Of a DNA stretch of 64,000 bases, positions 13,161 through 27,535 are shown in pieces. A program made the translations under genes and the position numbers. The DNA is from Cryptomeria japonica (Eukaryota > Streptophyta > Pinopsida > Cupressales > Cupressaceae). The DNA lies in assembly GCF_030272615.1 (NCBI RefSeq), contig NC_081414.1, positions 766,914,653-766,978,652 on the forward strand, read 5' to 3'. The notes under the pieces were generated by a model. It had not been told where the DNA came from, ran no database searches, and saw only the letters and a program-made list of their open reading frames with translations. Numbering within the stretch: position 1 is the first letter of the stretch; each line of letters begins with the position of its first letter.

Positions 13161-13277
13161 CAGAGAGAGGGAGAGACACTCTCACATCTCGGGTCAGTAA
13201 CAATTTGGGAAATGACTATTTAGCCAGTTTAAGTTGAGATCAGACTCTGAAAGCGGAACTATTGTGTGATTTTGGCA

Positions 13278-15585
13278 ATGCAGATATTTCATGGCCGCCT
13301 CCTGTTGCCACTTTTGGCATTGTGGTGCACTGTTCAATTTGTTTCACCGAAACATACCGTGATTACACGGCGCTACAATTCACCGTGGGTTATATATTTC
13401 TATGGAATGAGTTGAATGTTTTATTGTTAATGAAAGCAATAAACGACTTTATTTGATTTTTTGTGAGGTTCCTTCCTGGTCAGATAACCGAGATTGATTC
13501 TTCCTTTGTTGTAAATATGTACAGATCCAAATGACGAATGTGACCCGCCTTTGCACTACGAAAGCTCTCTTGACTGTGAACGGGCAATATCCAGGGCCTG
13601 CAATAGTTGCTCGAGAAGGAGATCGCGTGGTTATCAAAGTAACAAATAATGTTAAAAACAATGTTAGCATACATTGGTATCTCTTCTGCTCCCGCTGCTC
13701 AGTTATTTGATTAATAAAAATAGTACTATAATATGCTCATGAATTCCTTTAGTGGGTGCACCTAATGAATTCCTATGAATTACTCAGGCATGGAATTCGG
13801 CAGCTTAGATCTGGGTGGGCGGATGGTCCCGCTTATGTCACTCAGTGTCCAATTCAAACTGGGCAAAGTTATGTGTACAAATTTATTATCAAAAGGCAGA
13901 GAGGAACACTGTGGTGGCATGCCCACATCTCATGGTTGCGAGCGAGTATACATGGGGCCATTATCATCTATCCCAAAAAGAATGCTTCTTACCCATTCCC
14001 TCGCCCACACCAGGAAGTGCCTATTGTTTTTAGTATGCCCTTCAGTGCTCGTTGATAATGTCATGTTGCCATTGTACATATCCCTAAATTTAAAATCAAA
14101 ATAGTGTTGTTGATAATGTGTTGCAAATTGCAGGGGAGTGGTGGAATGCAGACACTGAGACTGTTATCAATCAGGCAATGCAAAGTGGTGCACAAGCTTA
14201 TGTGTCAGATGCATATACCATCAATGGGCTCCCTGGACTTATGTATAACTGCTCTACCAACGGTGAGGGCGGGGTATTAAAATGGATGAAACATAACTTG
14301 ACTGGTCGCTATTGTTCATTTGTTTATATGTAAATGTAAATGTAACAAAGGTTTCCTGTGTTGTGTAATGCAGATACATTCAGGCTCAAAGTGAACCCTG
14401 GGAAAACTTACCTACTGCGTATAGTTAATGCTGCCCTTAATAGTGACCTGTTTTTCTCAATAGCCAACCACACATTGACTGTGGTAGAAGCGGATGCTGT
14501 GTATGTCAAGCCTTTCCAAACCAATGTTATTCTGATCACTCCTGGTCAGACTACCAACGTCCTCTTGACAGCTATGTCTCAGCCACCCAATGCCACTTTC
14601 CTCATGTTAGCAGGCCCTTTCGCTACGGGAACAGCAGCTTTTGATAACTCAAGCAGTGCTGGAGTGTTAGAGTATGTGACAGCAGTTAATTCATCCTCAT
14701 CCTCTCTTCCTATGATGAAACCGACGCTTCCAGCCCCCAACGATACCTCCTTTGCCGCCAATTTTAGCCAAAAGATGAGAAGCTTGGGCAATCCGAAATT
14801 TCCTGTAGCAGCTGTCCCTCAGAATGTGGATAAACAGTTCCTATTCACAGTGGGGTTGGGGCTAAATCCGTGTCCCCAAGGACAGACATGTCAAGGCCCC
14901 AACGGTACCAAATTTGCAGCCTCCATTAACAACATATCCTTCATTCTTCTCACCACTGCTCTTCTTCAAGCTTACTACTTTAATCAGTCCAATGGAGTTT
15001 ACAATACCACTTTCCCTGACAATCCGCCATTTCCTTTCAACTACACCGGCACGCCGCCTAACAACACACAGACCCTCAACGACACCAGAGTGGAAGTGCT
15101 TCCCTTTAACACTACCGTACAGCTAGTTCTGCAGGACACCAGCATTGTGACCTTCGAGAGTCATCCTCTGCATCTGCACGGCTTCAACTCTTTTATAGTT
15201 GGTCAGGGTATGGGAAACTACAACGCAAGCACTGACCCATCTAACTTTAATCTGGTGGATCCTCCCAAGAGAAACACAGTTGGAGTTCCCAGTGGAGGTT
15301 GGGTGGCTCTCAGATTCCTAGCTGATAATCCACGTATTACAATCTTACTCAATCTTAGCTTCAATCGCTCATTTAAGTAGAGTTCAATAATATTGCGCCT
15401 CATTACATATAAACTTAGGCAACCTAACCGAACGTATGTGTGCAATTGCAGGAGTATGGTTTATGCATTGTCATCTCGAGCTGCATACCAGTTGGGGATT
15501 GAAGATGGCGTGGATTGTTTTAAATGGAAATGGGGGCAGATCCCAATCTCTTCTTCCTCCGCCCAAAGATCTTCCCTCCTGTTGA
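13278..15585 (+). CDS. LAC: laccase A (multicopper oxidase), possibly inactivated by 1-bp deletion
   Basis: Laccases are secreted four-copper enzymes that oxidise phenolics, including monolignols, in the cell wall. Six exons: 13278-13384 (or -13388), 13525-13676, 13788-14032, 14134-14262, 14374-15333, 15452-15585; all introns are GT-AG. Exons 2-4 have the usual plant laccase lengths. A signal peptide ([10 protein letters not shown]) opens exon 1. Copper ligands are intact: HWHG, WWHAH, HPLHLHG and HCHLELH, with Leu at the axial position after the type-1 Cys. Many NxS/T sites fit a glycoprotein. Compared with copy B, one T is missing at about 13379-13380, which shifts the frame if the homologous donor at 13385 is used. 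A GT four bases on (13389) restores phase 0 and gives about 576 residues. Two junction codons are Arg where plant laccases have Gly (exons 3/4 and 5/6). Laccase identity is secure; activity is uncertain. Confidence 0.75.
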
Positions 15586-17699
15586 TCACTTAATCTATAG
15601 ATGTCTTCAAATTCATCATGCAACGTGTGCTTAGTTTTCTAAATCTCACTGCTACCAATTTTGTGTCTGAAGAAGAAAGAGGATATATATGTCTGTGTTC
15701 CCTAATATACAAGAGCGAAGAATGTGTCTGTGCCTGATTACTCAAACATGCCATATAAGTGGTACATCCTATAATAAGGGCCAAATTTGTATGTTTTCAA
15801 AATGAAACAGTTTTAATTGATTTTTGCCCCCTATTTGAATTTGAAGCTGTCTTCCTTTATGGTGCACTTATTTTTTATCCTGTGCATACTGAGACTGAGT
15901 TATTTTTGTGAAATAGCCATGTTGTTTTGGAATATCTCATAAGTGGAGAGGATATAATTGTGATGAAGATGGATAAATGGCATTTCTAAATGATAAAATA
16001 AAAGTTTTAAACTTTAATTGCAGGTATTTATGATTTTCTTTATATAAAATAAAATTATAGACGTACTCTTTTTATAGAATTTTTTTCTATTTAAAATGAA
16101 TTTTTTTATAAGCATTAAATTATATCTGCTACTATTCAATTAAATTTGAGATGGCTTATAAACAATTGACAAGTATCATATAAACATCATATATTAAAAC
16201 AACTATCACGCCATCTTTCTTAAATTTAGGATCATCCTTTTTCATTTCAAATCACCTTCTTTTTATGAATCATCTTGACATAGTTATACATTCTCTACAT
16301 AGATGCAATGAAGGATCTCCCTAAATATATGCTTTTAGTGTAATTTTTTTTTATATTCATGACATTTTTTTGATCTTGTGTGTACATGTATACCTCTAAG
16401 TGTTTGAGTTTCATACTTTGCTACATCTCATGGCAATTAAGTATGGATAATGATTAAGTCAAATCAATGAACAAAATAAATGGCAGCCTTTTCAAACTGT
16501 CAGGATTTTTTTTACTGATAATAATAGAATAGTATTTCCTTTTTTCAATCTATTCTCTACCGGCACTAAGAGTTGTCTGAATCCTTAAAACCTTCATGTA
16601 GTATCTTGTTTGTTTAGGGAAAATGTGCATCTCATTTGTTATATCTCTTAATAGATAATGTCAAATAGAATTTGAAGTTTTTAAAATTTAAAATTAGATG
16701 TTGATGTATACATCTTTGAATATAGGGATAAGGGTTGAATATGATTTACCAATACTTTACAAATCATTTAGTTCTTTAATTAAATTATAGTTATTCCTTC
16801 ACTCAAGTCAATAAATTGTTTTCAACTTGAAAACTCAATTAAAAAAAAATATTGTGGTATTAGTGGGCTGACCTACTTTCATCCATTTTGATATCTTATA
16901 TGTTTGAATGCAGTTCTATTATTTCAATACATCTTATGAACACACATTATCAAATTCTCCAAACTAAATCTAGTCTCAAAATGTGCAAGAATTATACAAA
17001 AGATAGATGAAAAATCATTAGAAAAATTTAATGTCATGACAGGTGATGATCTATTTTTAGAGATTATTATTATAAGTGTTTTAAATGGAAACGTGATCCT
17101 AGACCAATACATCCATTAACCTAAGATCAATTAATTTTCCCATATAACATTAGATGTGTGTGAGTGGGTTTGACTTTCTCTCTACAAGAAGAGCCATATT
17201 GTCCTAAATTCACACTTCTGAGATTGACATTACACAAAATTTATAAAACATAAACACAAAACAAAGGTATATATCTAAAAAGAGATACTGTAAAGAGGGA
17301 CTTGGATATATGCATGCTAGATACCCTAGTACAAAGGTGTTCAAAACTTAAGAAGGTGAGAAAGAATGCAATCACAAGGCTCTAAAACACCATCTCCCAA
17401 AAATCTAGCCCACATTAGTAGGATAGTGGTTCCTAGTGAGTTACTTTAATGCTTTTTGCTTGTTTGATATGTGTCACAAACTTGTAACTATCTTCTCTTC
17501 ACTCCTACAAAACTTTCATTCTTGGATTTATACCTACACACAAAACAAGGGGGAAAAGGGTTGTGTTGTGTAGCGAATTTCCTAAGTCAAACTACATGTT
17601 ACTATTTCCACCTTCACAACAATAATGATGAGAGATAGAGAGTGTACCCTTGCAAGGACAAAGACAAAATGAATAATGAAATGAGAAGATTTCCTTAGG
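15586..17699. other. 3' flank of laccase A, no gene seen
   Basis: AT-rich sequence shared with copy B (42375-44633). Identity is very high for about 400 bp after the stop codon and then falls. No reading frame or RNA gene is evident. The T-rich tail region around 15800-16100 may hold the laccase polyadenylation site. Confidence 0.5.
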
Positions 17700-19571
17700 A
17701 AAGTTGAGTCCCACTTTGGGGGAAGTGCGTGCATTGGAAAGCATGTCGCTAGGAGTGGGGCCCTGTTATTTAATAAATGGGGCCCCATCATGCTTCAGAG
17801 ACCTGAGGTGAAAATAAAAAACATGGACCGTTATTTAAGTCAAAAAAATAACAGGGCTCTATTTACAAAATGGGTGAAGGAACACAAATGGACAACTAAG
17901 AGGGGGGGGGGGGGTTGAATCAATGGAAATTAAAAACTTGAACTATCTAGATGATTGAAACATTAATAATCAAGATTATGAACCTATAAGCAGAGATATT
18001 CAAGCACATTAACACATACACATAAAATGCAAGCCCATAACACAAGATGTATAAAGAAAGCCCAATATGGAAAAAAACGTCGACGAGAAATGCTACTGGA
18101 GTATATTTCTCCAATCTAGCCTCACACTTGTAAATCATTGATTACAACATTTATGGGCACCAACCCAAAGGAGCACCAACTCCTCTATCTGAGCATCAAC
18201 CCAGATGATTACAATAAGTAGAATATTCAGATACAAATTAGCACCTTGTTACAAATGAAGTTTTGAAACTCACAAAAGTTCTTCTCTTGAGATTGACATG
18301 ACTCTTCTTTTTCTTTCAATCTTTGTTCTCTGCTCTCTACTCTCTGTTAGCAATCCTTGCTCTTAGCCTTGTTCTTATCTTTGCATCCAGCTCTCTGATT
18401 TCTGCATCCAACTCTTTGTTTTTAATTCTCTAATTATTCTTCCTTTGCATCTCATGTTAGTGTACATAACCCACTGTGTTATCTACCTTAGCTATGTACT
18501 CTCTAATCTTTTTGTCTCTGCTAGTCTCCTTTGTCCTCTATTTTTCTACTCTCTACATGTGCTTCCTACTGGCTCTTATCTCCTAATCATATTATGATCA
18601 TACTACATACAATCTCTTATGCATTGTTATACTTGCATTGACATCGTGTTATATGCACCCACGTGAACAACTTTGTGACCCTCTTCTCTTTGTTCTATAT
18701 CTTCTATTTTTTGCAGAGCTTCTTTTTCTGCTCTCCCACACACTCTATATTGTACTCTCTCAGCCACAATCCAAATCTTCTATATTTTCTTATTCATACA
18801 CCAAGAAGTTTCCCTCAAAAAATGAAAAAAAGAATCTTCTCAAGCCACTCAATGATCTACCATGTCTCATCATTCAAGTTAGGTAGTCATCCACATTTAA
18901 TGTCATCTTTCCTCTTCTCTTAGTAACCTCTACAATCTTTTTGACTAACTTCTATATTAAGCATACATAAATCTTCCTGCTAAAAAGGAATTTAAAAATA
19001 ATCTTATTGAGCCCCCAAATGATCTTTATTTTAACTTATTTAGTCTGCGAGCTGCCCAAAATATAAATGCTTCTTTCCTTATTTGCCCAACAAATCTTGG
19101 TAATCTAATTTTTACTTTGCACGCAACCTCCATTTTGAAAATATAATTTTTAGCTATAATTATGCCCAACATGCACTCCTCTTCTAGTTTTCTACTCAGG
19201 CTAAAAGATCTCCTTCAACACACATCCAATTTTTTTTACAAAGATCTTTTCAAAGATTTGTCCACCTAGTCTTTCTCATGTCACTGAGCCACTTGGCAGA
19301 TCTGGTGGGACCCATTAAAAACTCCCTCTATTCACGAAAAGTCCATGTGTGACAGAAAACCATGTTGGATTCCTGGGTTGCATTGATGTGTTTCATAGTT
19401 AGCATAACATGTGTGTTATACGCACCACGAAACAATAAAAACCTTCCACCATGTGGGCTGGCGGGATAACTCGTCGTCTATTGTTTTCACTATCTTGAAT
19501 AATTTTATTTCAAGCCTTTTTACCCGTGTGAGTTGGTGGGATGCATTTCTCTTCTTCCTTTTGTGTTACCC
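17700..19571 (-). mobile_element. degenerate Copia-type LTR remnant
   Basis: From about 17895 a long G-run followed by TTGAATCAATGG, and later AATATGGAAAAAAACGTCGACGAGAAA, parallel two landmarks of the LTR at 56535-57319. There a GAGAGGGGGGGTGAATCA block is followed about 150 bp on by GTGGGAAAAACCTCGGTGGGA. Spacing and order agree, so this is probably a distant relative in the same orientation (5' end to the right). Edges, target-site duplication and internal region could not be defined. The rest is unassigned, T/C-rich DNA. Confidence 0.4.
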
Positions 19572-20661
<1,090 letters not shown>

Positions 20662-20699
20662 GGGGGAGGGGAAGGGGGAGAGAGACGGGGAGGGGAAGG

Positions 20700-21683
20700 G
20701 GTCATATGTGTCCTATGACCCCTTAGGACACCATATGACCCCTTAGGTGTCAAATTTTTGTAAGCAGTATTGGCACTACTTTTTATATTGTAATAATGGT
20801 TCATCTTGCCACCTTATGACATACTATGACCCATTAGGACACCACATGGTGTCGTTAGGGGTCATATGGTGTCCTAAGGGGTCATGGGATACCATATAAC
20901 CCCTAAGGACAACATATGACCCCTTATGACACCATATTGGGTCGTTATGGGTCCTATGGTGTCCTAAGGGGTCATATCGTGTCCCATGACCCCTTACGAC
21001 ACCAAATTGTGTCTTTATGGGTCATATTATGTTGTAAGGGGTCATGTTGTGTGATATGACCCCTTAAGACACCATATGACCCCTTAGGACATAATATGAC
21101 CCTTTATGACACTATACGGTGTCATTATGGGTCATATGATCCCTTATGAATCCTTATGATACCATATGGTGTTGTTAGGGGTCATATGGTGTCCTAAGGG
21201 GTCATGGGATACCATATGACCCCTAAGGACAACATATGACCCCATATGACACCATATTGGGTTGTTATGGGTCCTATGGTGTTGTAAGGAGTCATATTAT
21301 GTCCTATGACCCCTTACAACACCAAATTGTGTCGCTATGGGTCGTATTGTGTCCTAATGGGTCATATTGTGTCATATTACCCCTTAAAACACCATATGAC
21401 CGCTTAGGACACAATATGACCCTTCATGACACTATACAATGTCCTTATGGGTCATATTGTGTCCTACAGAGTCATATTGGGTCCTATGTCCCCTTATGAC
21501 ACCATATGACCCCTTACGACACTAAATTGTGTCGTTATGGGTCATATTGTGTCCTAAGGGGTCATATGTGTCATATGACCCCTTAAGACACCATAGGACC
21601 CCTTAGGAAATAATATGACCCCTTATGACACCATATTGGATCGTTATGGGTCCTAAGGGGTCATATGACCCCTCTGCCCAAAT
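20700..21683. repeat. palindromic satellite family 1, array 1
   Basis: Tandem and inverted copies of a 20-nt word, consensus TATGACCCCTTAGGACACCA and its reverse complement, with point variants. Neighbouring units often face each other across CATATG, so the array is a series of imperfect hairpins rather than a simple head-to-tail repeat. Open frames crossing it are by-products of a repeat with few stops. Confidence 0.9.
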
Positions 21684-22075
21684 CTCTCTCTCTCTCTCCC
21701 TCTCTCGTAGTCTCTCTCTCTCTCTCTCTCTCTCCCCTAATATTTATCTCTCTCTCTACCCCTTAGGACACAATATGACCCCTTATGACACAATATTGGG
21801 TCGTTATGGGTCCTAAGGGTCATATGACCACTCTCCCCTAATCTCTCTTTCCTCCTCTCCCTTAATCTCTCTCTCCCCCTCTCCCCTAGTATCTCTCTCT
21901 CTCTCCCCCAGTATCTCTCTCTCTTCCTCTCCTCTAATCTCTCTTTCTCCCTCTCCCCTAATCTCTCTCTCTCCCCTCTCCCCTAATATTTCTCTCTCTC
22001 CTCCTATCTATCCCATAATCACTCTCTCCCCCTCCCCCCTGCCCACTCTCTCCCCCTCCCCTAATCTCTTTCTCG
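21684..22075 (+). repeat. (CT)n-rich tract interleaved with CCCCTAAT
   Basis: CT dinucleotide runs are broken by CCCCTAATCTCT-type units, with one return of the satellite word around 21762-21835. The pyrimidine tract is complementary in type to the (GA)n run on the other side of the array, so array 1 is bracketed by GA and CT tracts. Confidence 0.85.
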
Positions 22076-25000
22076 CTCTTTAAAATATGAGTATTCGAAT
22101 TGGATATCCGATGATTTCTACCACTGCCATTAATGTGGCAACAATAAAAAAAGGCAGCAATGGGAATTATTTTTGGGACCCCAAATTTATGCATTAAAAT
22201 CGTATATCCAATTTCTGTAAATAAAAAAGAGCCTTTTGGACCATTTTGTGGATTCCAATGGCCCACATTCTTCACATTCTGGTTTCTGTCGACATTCACA
22301 GGTTTTCAAATAGGTTGGGACAAATAAAAAAGGGACAAAATAATCTAATACAAAAATCAAGACCAAGATCCACAATGTAAAGACTAACATATGAAATTCA
22401 AACTTTTTTTAGAGATTTTGTTGGGACTAAGGAGTTCGGGTAGCCTAGTATTGGTAAGAGGAGACTTCCTAAAGGAGAATGCCATATTTTATGCTTGTGA
22501 CATTAGATCTAGTCCTAATTTTGACATTTGATGATGAATTAAGTGCAAGATTAAAATGGAAAGGGAAAATCACACTAAAGTATATTTTAGGACACCTAAT
22601 CAACTATTGTTAAGTCTAAATTGATTTATTTTCCTTGGTTTATTATTTATCAAGGGCTACCTCTAGGCTCTCATCTTGTTCATGTTAGGAAAATGGTGTC
22701 CCAACCTTACATTTACATAAGGTTACTATTTATAGTAAGTTTAAATTTAAGCATAGATTGGTCTGAAATGTATCCCAAATCTACAGATTGGCTAAATAAG
22801 AATTTTGATATATTTTTGTTGCATGATCATGTCTAGATACGAAGAATTTAAAATTTTCATTTTTAAAGTTTCATTTGAGAGTTTCAAAGTCAATTTTGAA
22901 GGCCTTATATGCATTTCTTGGGCTTGAAAGTACTCATAACTAGTGTAGCATTTTGTAGCTTGATAGAGAATCTCACAATCTTTCCAACACTTCAAACAAT
23001 TTGTCAATCAAACTTCGAAATAAAAAATTATTGGCCTCCGAATATAGGTCTCCTAAAATGGGAAATATAAAAAATGTGTTGGACATATTAAATGAGTTAT
23101 GAAAGGGACTTACATGTGTTGGTGTGTGTTTTAACACATCATACATGAAATCTTGGATTGAACATAAGTTAGACACCACTTTTTGGGTGGTTAATCTCAT
23201 GGTTTTGTAATACCATTTGATGGTTTCATGTATTGTACCTCCTATACATTAGGTATGCGAGATGGAGGTTTTGTGCAAGAGTCTTATTGGGGTATTGAAT
23301 CTTTAGTTGGCGATAGTCCTATGAGAACATTTCTTTGCAAGTATATTGTATCTTGTTGTTGAATTTTGAATATAGTATAAGGCGACTTTTGGAGTGTGGG
23401 TTTTTCTCCCAAAAGATTTTCTTCAAGTAAATCATTTTTTTGTGGTATGCACATGGTATTTATATTTATTTTTGTTAAGTTTATGTAACTATTGTAAGGA
23501 TCTGAATTTTTTTTGCATAACCCTCCCCTCAATGTTAGTATAGGAAGTTGTTCCGCTAACATTTGGAATTGCTTACTTTTTACATGGTATTTTATTTTAG
23601 ATTGGCATTGTGTGACTTGTTGATAATCAAACTTGGTCATCCCTTAACTTTGGGGTGTGCCTTTCTAACCCACATTTCTTTGAATATTGTACCATTATCT
23701 TGTAGAAAAAATAAGATCTAATTAAAACTTATTCTTGAAAAAAATATTATAAGCTGATTATAAATGATAAATGAAAAGGTATAAAAATGTGTCATCCTTT
23801 ATGAATGAGCCATGCCAAATTTTTGTGTCATACCAATTTTATGGAATTCATTTGAAGAGATTATTATTGTTTTACTACATTGTATGTGTAGCATTTAAAG
23901 ATATATGCATAAGATATGTGAGTGAAAAGTGATTTGTAATGCAGGTCATGCTAGTCTATCCTTTCATCACCTCATGAGTAAAGAGACAATTAATCGTAGA
24001 TGAAGACAATGTTAAAAATGTTATCGAATGCATTGATAATATTTTCCAGGACCCCGACTCAAGTATTCAATTATAGAAAACCTAGTTCTCCAGACAATAT
24101 TCCCTTCACAAGTAAAGACAAATAGGCATGCATGGAAGGAAGTGGATGAATCGTGGATTGTTTTTCTTTCTTGCCATTCCCTTTAATTTTCAAGTTTTTG
24201 TTGGTACCCTTTGACAAGATATTGTTATCAATATTGAGAGAAAATGAACTAGTGGATGACCACGTCTCTTTCTTTGGTCGGAAAACTCTAGATTTGTTCC
24301 AATTTTTTTGCCACCACTCATGTCTATAATTCTTTTTGGGTGTCATCCTAGGCTTCATATTCAAAAATTAAAATTTTTATTAGACACTTTCTTTAGGAAT
24401 CTGGTGATAGGAATCATGGAATTTATTGTTTTGTTTGAAATTATTTATTTATTTTTCATGAGGTTGGTGGTTTGGGTTTGATTTCAATCTATTAGCAAGG
24501 CTTAGCCCTTTGTGCCAAAAATATTATTCAAACTCTTGAGAATAATTGAACTTGAAAAATTCTCGTTAGGCATTGTATTAGTTCCAGTATCCCTTCCAGA
24601 TGGCCAACATGGAAAGGATTGGTCCTACCAATTCTTCTCACCATGGGGAAACCCATTTAAATTCAAGGCACTTTTATCATTAAAAGAAATTGGAAAGCCT
24701 AGGAGGCTATCAAGCCTTCACTTCTCTAGGTAGGAAATGATTTTTGTAATGGCACTTTTATCAACATATAGTCTATTTGGTTGTCTTGCATTCTTTCTAT
24801 CAAGTCCGCCCTCTAGCCAAAGTTTCTTACATTCATTCCTTGTAATTTTTCAAATGAGGAATTATAAAGCTTCCTAACCTCGTTCATGGAGGCACCAAGA
24901 ATTTTTTTTCTTTACCCAAAGATCAAATGCAAATTCAAGTTGTCTAACCAAGACTAGGTGACATTTTAGGTGGATATTTATGTCTTTCCTTCTTCCAGAT

Positions 25001-26035
25001 GGTTCACAAAATTAGAAGTGAGTGCTTCAAGACCTAGTTGAAGTATTGGACGAGATGCATTGATTCACCATCTCATTTAATTATAATTGTTGCAAAGGAC
25101 ATCCATCTATTTCTTCTCATCTTCCTATGGTGGGGCATTTGAACCAAGATTAGTAGGTTTAGTCTTCTATGGGAACTCGACATTGTAGATTTTAGGTCAT
25201 CTTATTATCTATTCTTTCAAATCTAGATTGGTTCATTTTTCCTTTGTGCATTCTTTATAAATCCCTTTCTCTCTTAGCTCTCATCTATAGAATTTGAGAA
25301 TTTTATAGAGGGGGCGTCCATCCTATGAATAATTGCGGACGTCCAATTGCATTTCTTTGGTTTCAAACTAGAGCCCATGAAGCTTGGAGTTGGATTCATG
25401 AATTTTTTCCTAACCTTCAAGAGTTGCTCCTTTTTCATGGCATACATTATTTTGTTACAGGATTGGCCTAGTTGTCTCCCTTTCAAGTATACTCATATTT
25501 GGCATGCTTTCAAGGTGGAGATTCTATTGAACATTTGAAAGAATAAAAATTCCATTCTTTTTAAGATGTTTTGTTGATGTTCATTTCTCTCTTCTCACTA
25601 AAGCTACATATGATCTATTCTAATATGCTTATACAAATTCAAGTGCAAACTACCATAGTTTCACTTGAGATGGCGCCCGTTTGCAAAAGCTCATAGGCCA
25701 TTGAGGCAATACTCCCTGTATTGAACTGCCAAAGTTTTGGACACTTTCTTCCTCTTCCCCTTGATGTTGGTGAATTCAATCTGCTAGATTTGATTGTGTT
25801 TCCTAACCTCGTGACACTAAACCTTCAAAAAGAAAATAAAAAGTTGTCTTCAATTGATTTAAGCCCTCATGATTGGCCTCGACCTCCTCTCATGAGTGTA
25901 GTGCTTAAATTGGTTGGCTTGATCCAAGCAAGTTCCCTTTGTTGGAGCTGGCTATTTCTCTAATGCGTTATCATTAGCCTTTGGAGAATACTCCTAAGGA
26001 GGAGGGTCCACTGAAGGTATTACATAACAAAATAG
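22076..26035. other. no recognisable gene
   Basis: About 4 kb of T-rich sequence with only short open frames on both strands, none with a motif I recognise. The first 150 bp (GATATCCGA near 22103, TATATCCAAT near 22203) echo motifs at 20445-20475 and may be the right end of satellite block 1. Weak coding-like traces near 24900 (minus) and 25720-25960 (plus) are too short or too broken to assign. Confidence 0.4.
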
Positions 26036-27535
26036 TGTGAATGCATTTATTAGTGAGTTTAAAAGTCATATTGTTCCAAAATATGTGAAACATTCCCAAC
26101 ATGCCCGATGGCTTGATGGACAATTTTGCATATGCAAGAACACAATTCCAGTTGGAATAATAGTATCAGTTGTATATTTTGTAAAAAATTATACTCTAAA
26201 ACCATAAGAGGAAACTCAATCACAATACTATAACTCAGTACAAATTGACATATTTGTGCACATTATATATAGACATGACCATGATAGTACAGAAGATAAC
26301 AATTTTTTTTTGAGGGAGTATCATTTCTATGTTAGTGATAATCGATTACACTTGCTAGAGTTTGTTCAACATTGCTTCGAGGTATTTCATGATAATCTTA
26401 AGGAAAGATAAATTGACATGAAACAACATATGATATGGTTAGATAATTGCACTAGACAATTGAAAAATGCAAGAATGTTTTATTGGCTATGCAGAGTTCA
26501 CAAGAAAACCAATGTCCAATATTTATGGAGTTTTTTTGAAGTGGGACATGGTAAGGGGGAACGCGATGGAGCTGGTGCCTGTGTAAAAAGATCTCTTGTT
26601 AGAGAACAATTTAAATTTGAGGATGCTGTGAAATTCAGAGATGCTCGTGCAGTTGTAGATTGGTGCAATTTAAAGTTGTCAAAAGGATCAACTAAGAACT
26701 TTGTGATTCGATGTTTCTTCCGGTTGGTAGAGGAAGATAGTATTCCTATTCGACGTTATTGTAATACCATAATTGGATCAGCTAAATGGAATTCATTTAA
26801 GAGTTCTAATTCAAACACATGGACTATATTCACAAGGGAGCTTGCTTGCTTTTGTCAGTTTTGTGTTTCCGGAGATTGGGAATTTTGTGAGAATAAAGAA
26901 TGGGTTGAAGAATGGCAACAAAGATCATTGACACCCATAGATGCAAATGATCTGCATGAAAGAACTAATGAAGATATGGATCAGATGTTTGCATCAAATG
27001 AATATGATCATATTTTAGACCTTATACAACAAGGTAAAATTGTTTTTGAAATTTGTTTTGATTTATTAAATAGTACATATATGAAATATTAGAGTGTATA
27101 TTTTTGTTTTTATATCTAATTAAATATTAAAATAAAATTGTTTTGTACACAAGACATGTCTATTTTGTTGTTGCACCAGAGGACAATGAAGAGGGGGCAG
27201 AGTATTGGTTGGCTTGATGTGTAGAGCCAAAACATAAGATAACCACTCTTCAAGTAGATGATGACGGTTATGACTATCCAACAGAATTTGTGGTTGTTGT
27301 TGGCACCTGGCTATGCAAATATCTACCAAGAAAGAATGGATTGCCCACGTTTGAAGATTATGAATTAGAGAAAGATTATACATTACTCACATTTGGTAGT
27401 GACAACTAATATAAAATTGGATAGATATCGTGGTAGACCTGTTAATAAATAATTATGAACTCTCTCTATGGAAGAGCATGAGACAATTATAGATGCTTTG
27501 CAAAAGAGAGAGGATGCAAATGGTATAATAGAATG
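26036..27535 (+). pseudogene. transposase-like gene, two exons, decayed
   Basis: A continuous frame from about 26038 to 27033 and a second exon from 27180 to about 27530 are joined by a GT-AG intron (donor 27034, acceptor 27179) that keeps phase. The most telling block, at about 26430-26620, has WLDNC, RQLKNAR, WSFFEVGHGKGERDGAGA and VKR. I associate this Asp-rich arrangement (D..xQ.K then W.FF..GHGKG..DG.GA..KR) with a widespread family of transposon-derived eukaryotic proteins, though I cannot name the superfamily. Further on there are paired Cys/Trp motifs (CFCQFC, WEFC, WVEEW). TAA stops at 26205 and 26409, a TGA at 27215 and a frameshift near 27405 show it is dead. A convergent pseudogene follows at 28993-30816. 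Confidence 0.6.

Larger units (their letters stand above)
8314..17699 (+). repeat. segmental duplication copy A (contains laccase A)
   Basis: Collinear and in direct orientation with 35031-44633. The edges are sharp. The left match starts at CTCATACTCTTCAT in both copies, and the right match stops after TTCCTTAGG in both. Copy A has an extra 2.2 kb at about 10024-12232 carrying a LINE fossil. It lacks the two LTR-like insertions of copy B. Identity is high (about 98% by eye) from about 12449 to 15990 and clearly lower outside, with many substitutions and small indels. Confidence 0.9.

Noticed and set aside
13262-13456. Open frame starting just before the laccase ATG
   Set aside because: It is in another frame than the laccase signal peptide and crosses the exon 1 donor into the intron.
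14579-14791. Minus-strand 70-codon open frame, also at 39732-39944
   Set aside because: Shadow of laccase exon 5; conserved between copies only because the exon is.
17690-17800. GGGGCCC inverted repeat around TTATTTAATAAATG
   Set aside because: Short, imperfect, with no linked element end; it lies just outside the duplication edge but no equivalent exists at copy B.
23284-23640. 118-codon minus-strand open frame
   Set aside because: No motif, no codon-level support; a T-rich stretch with a purine run that may be untranslated retroelement sequence.
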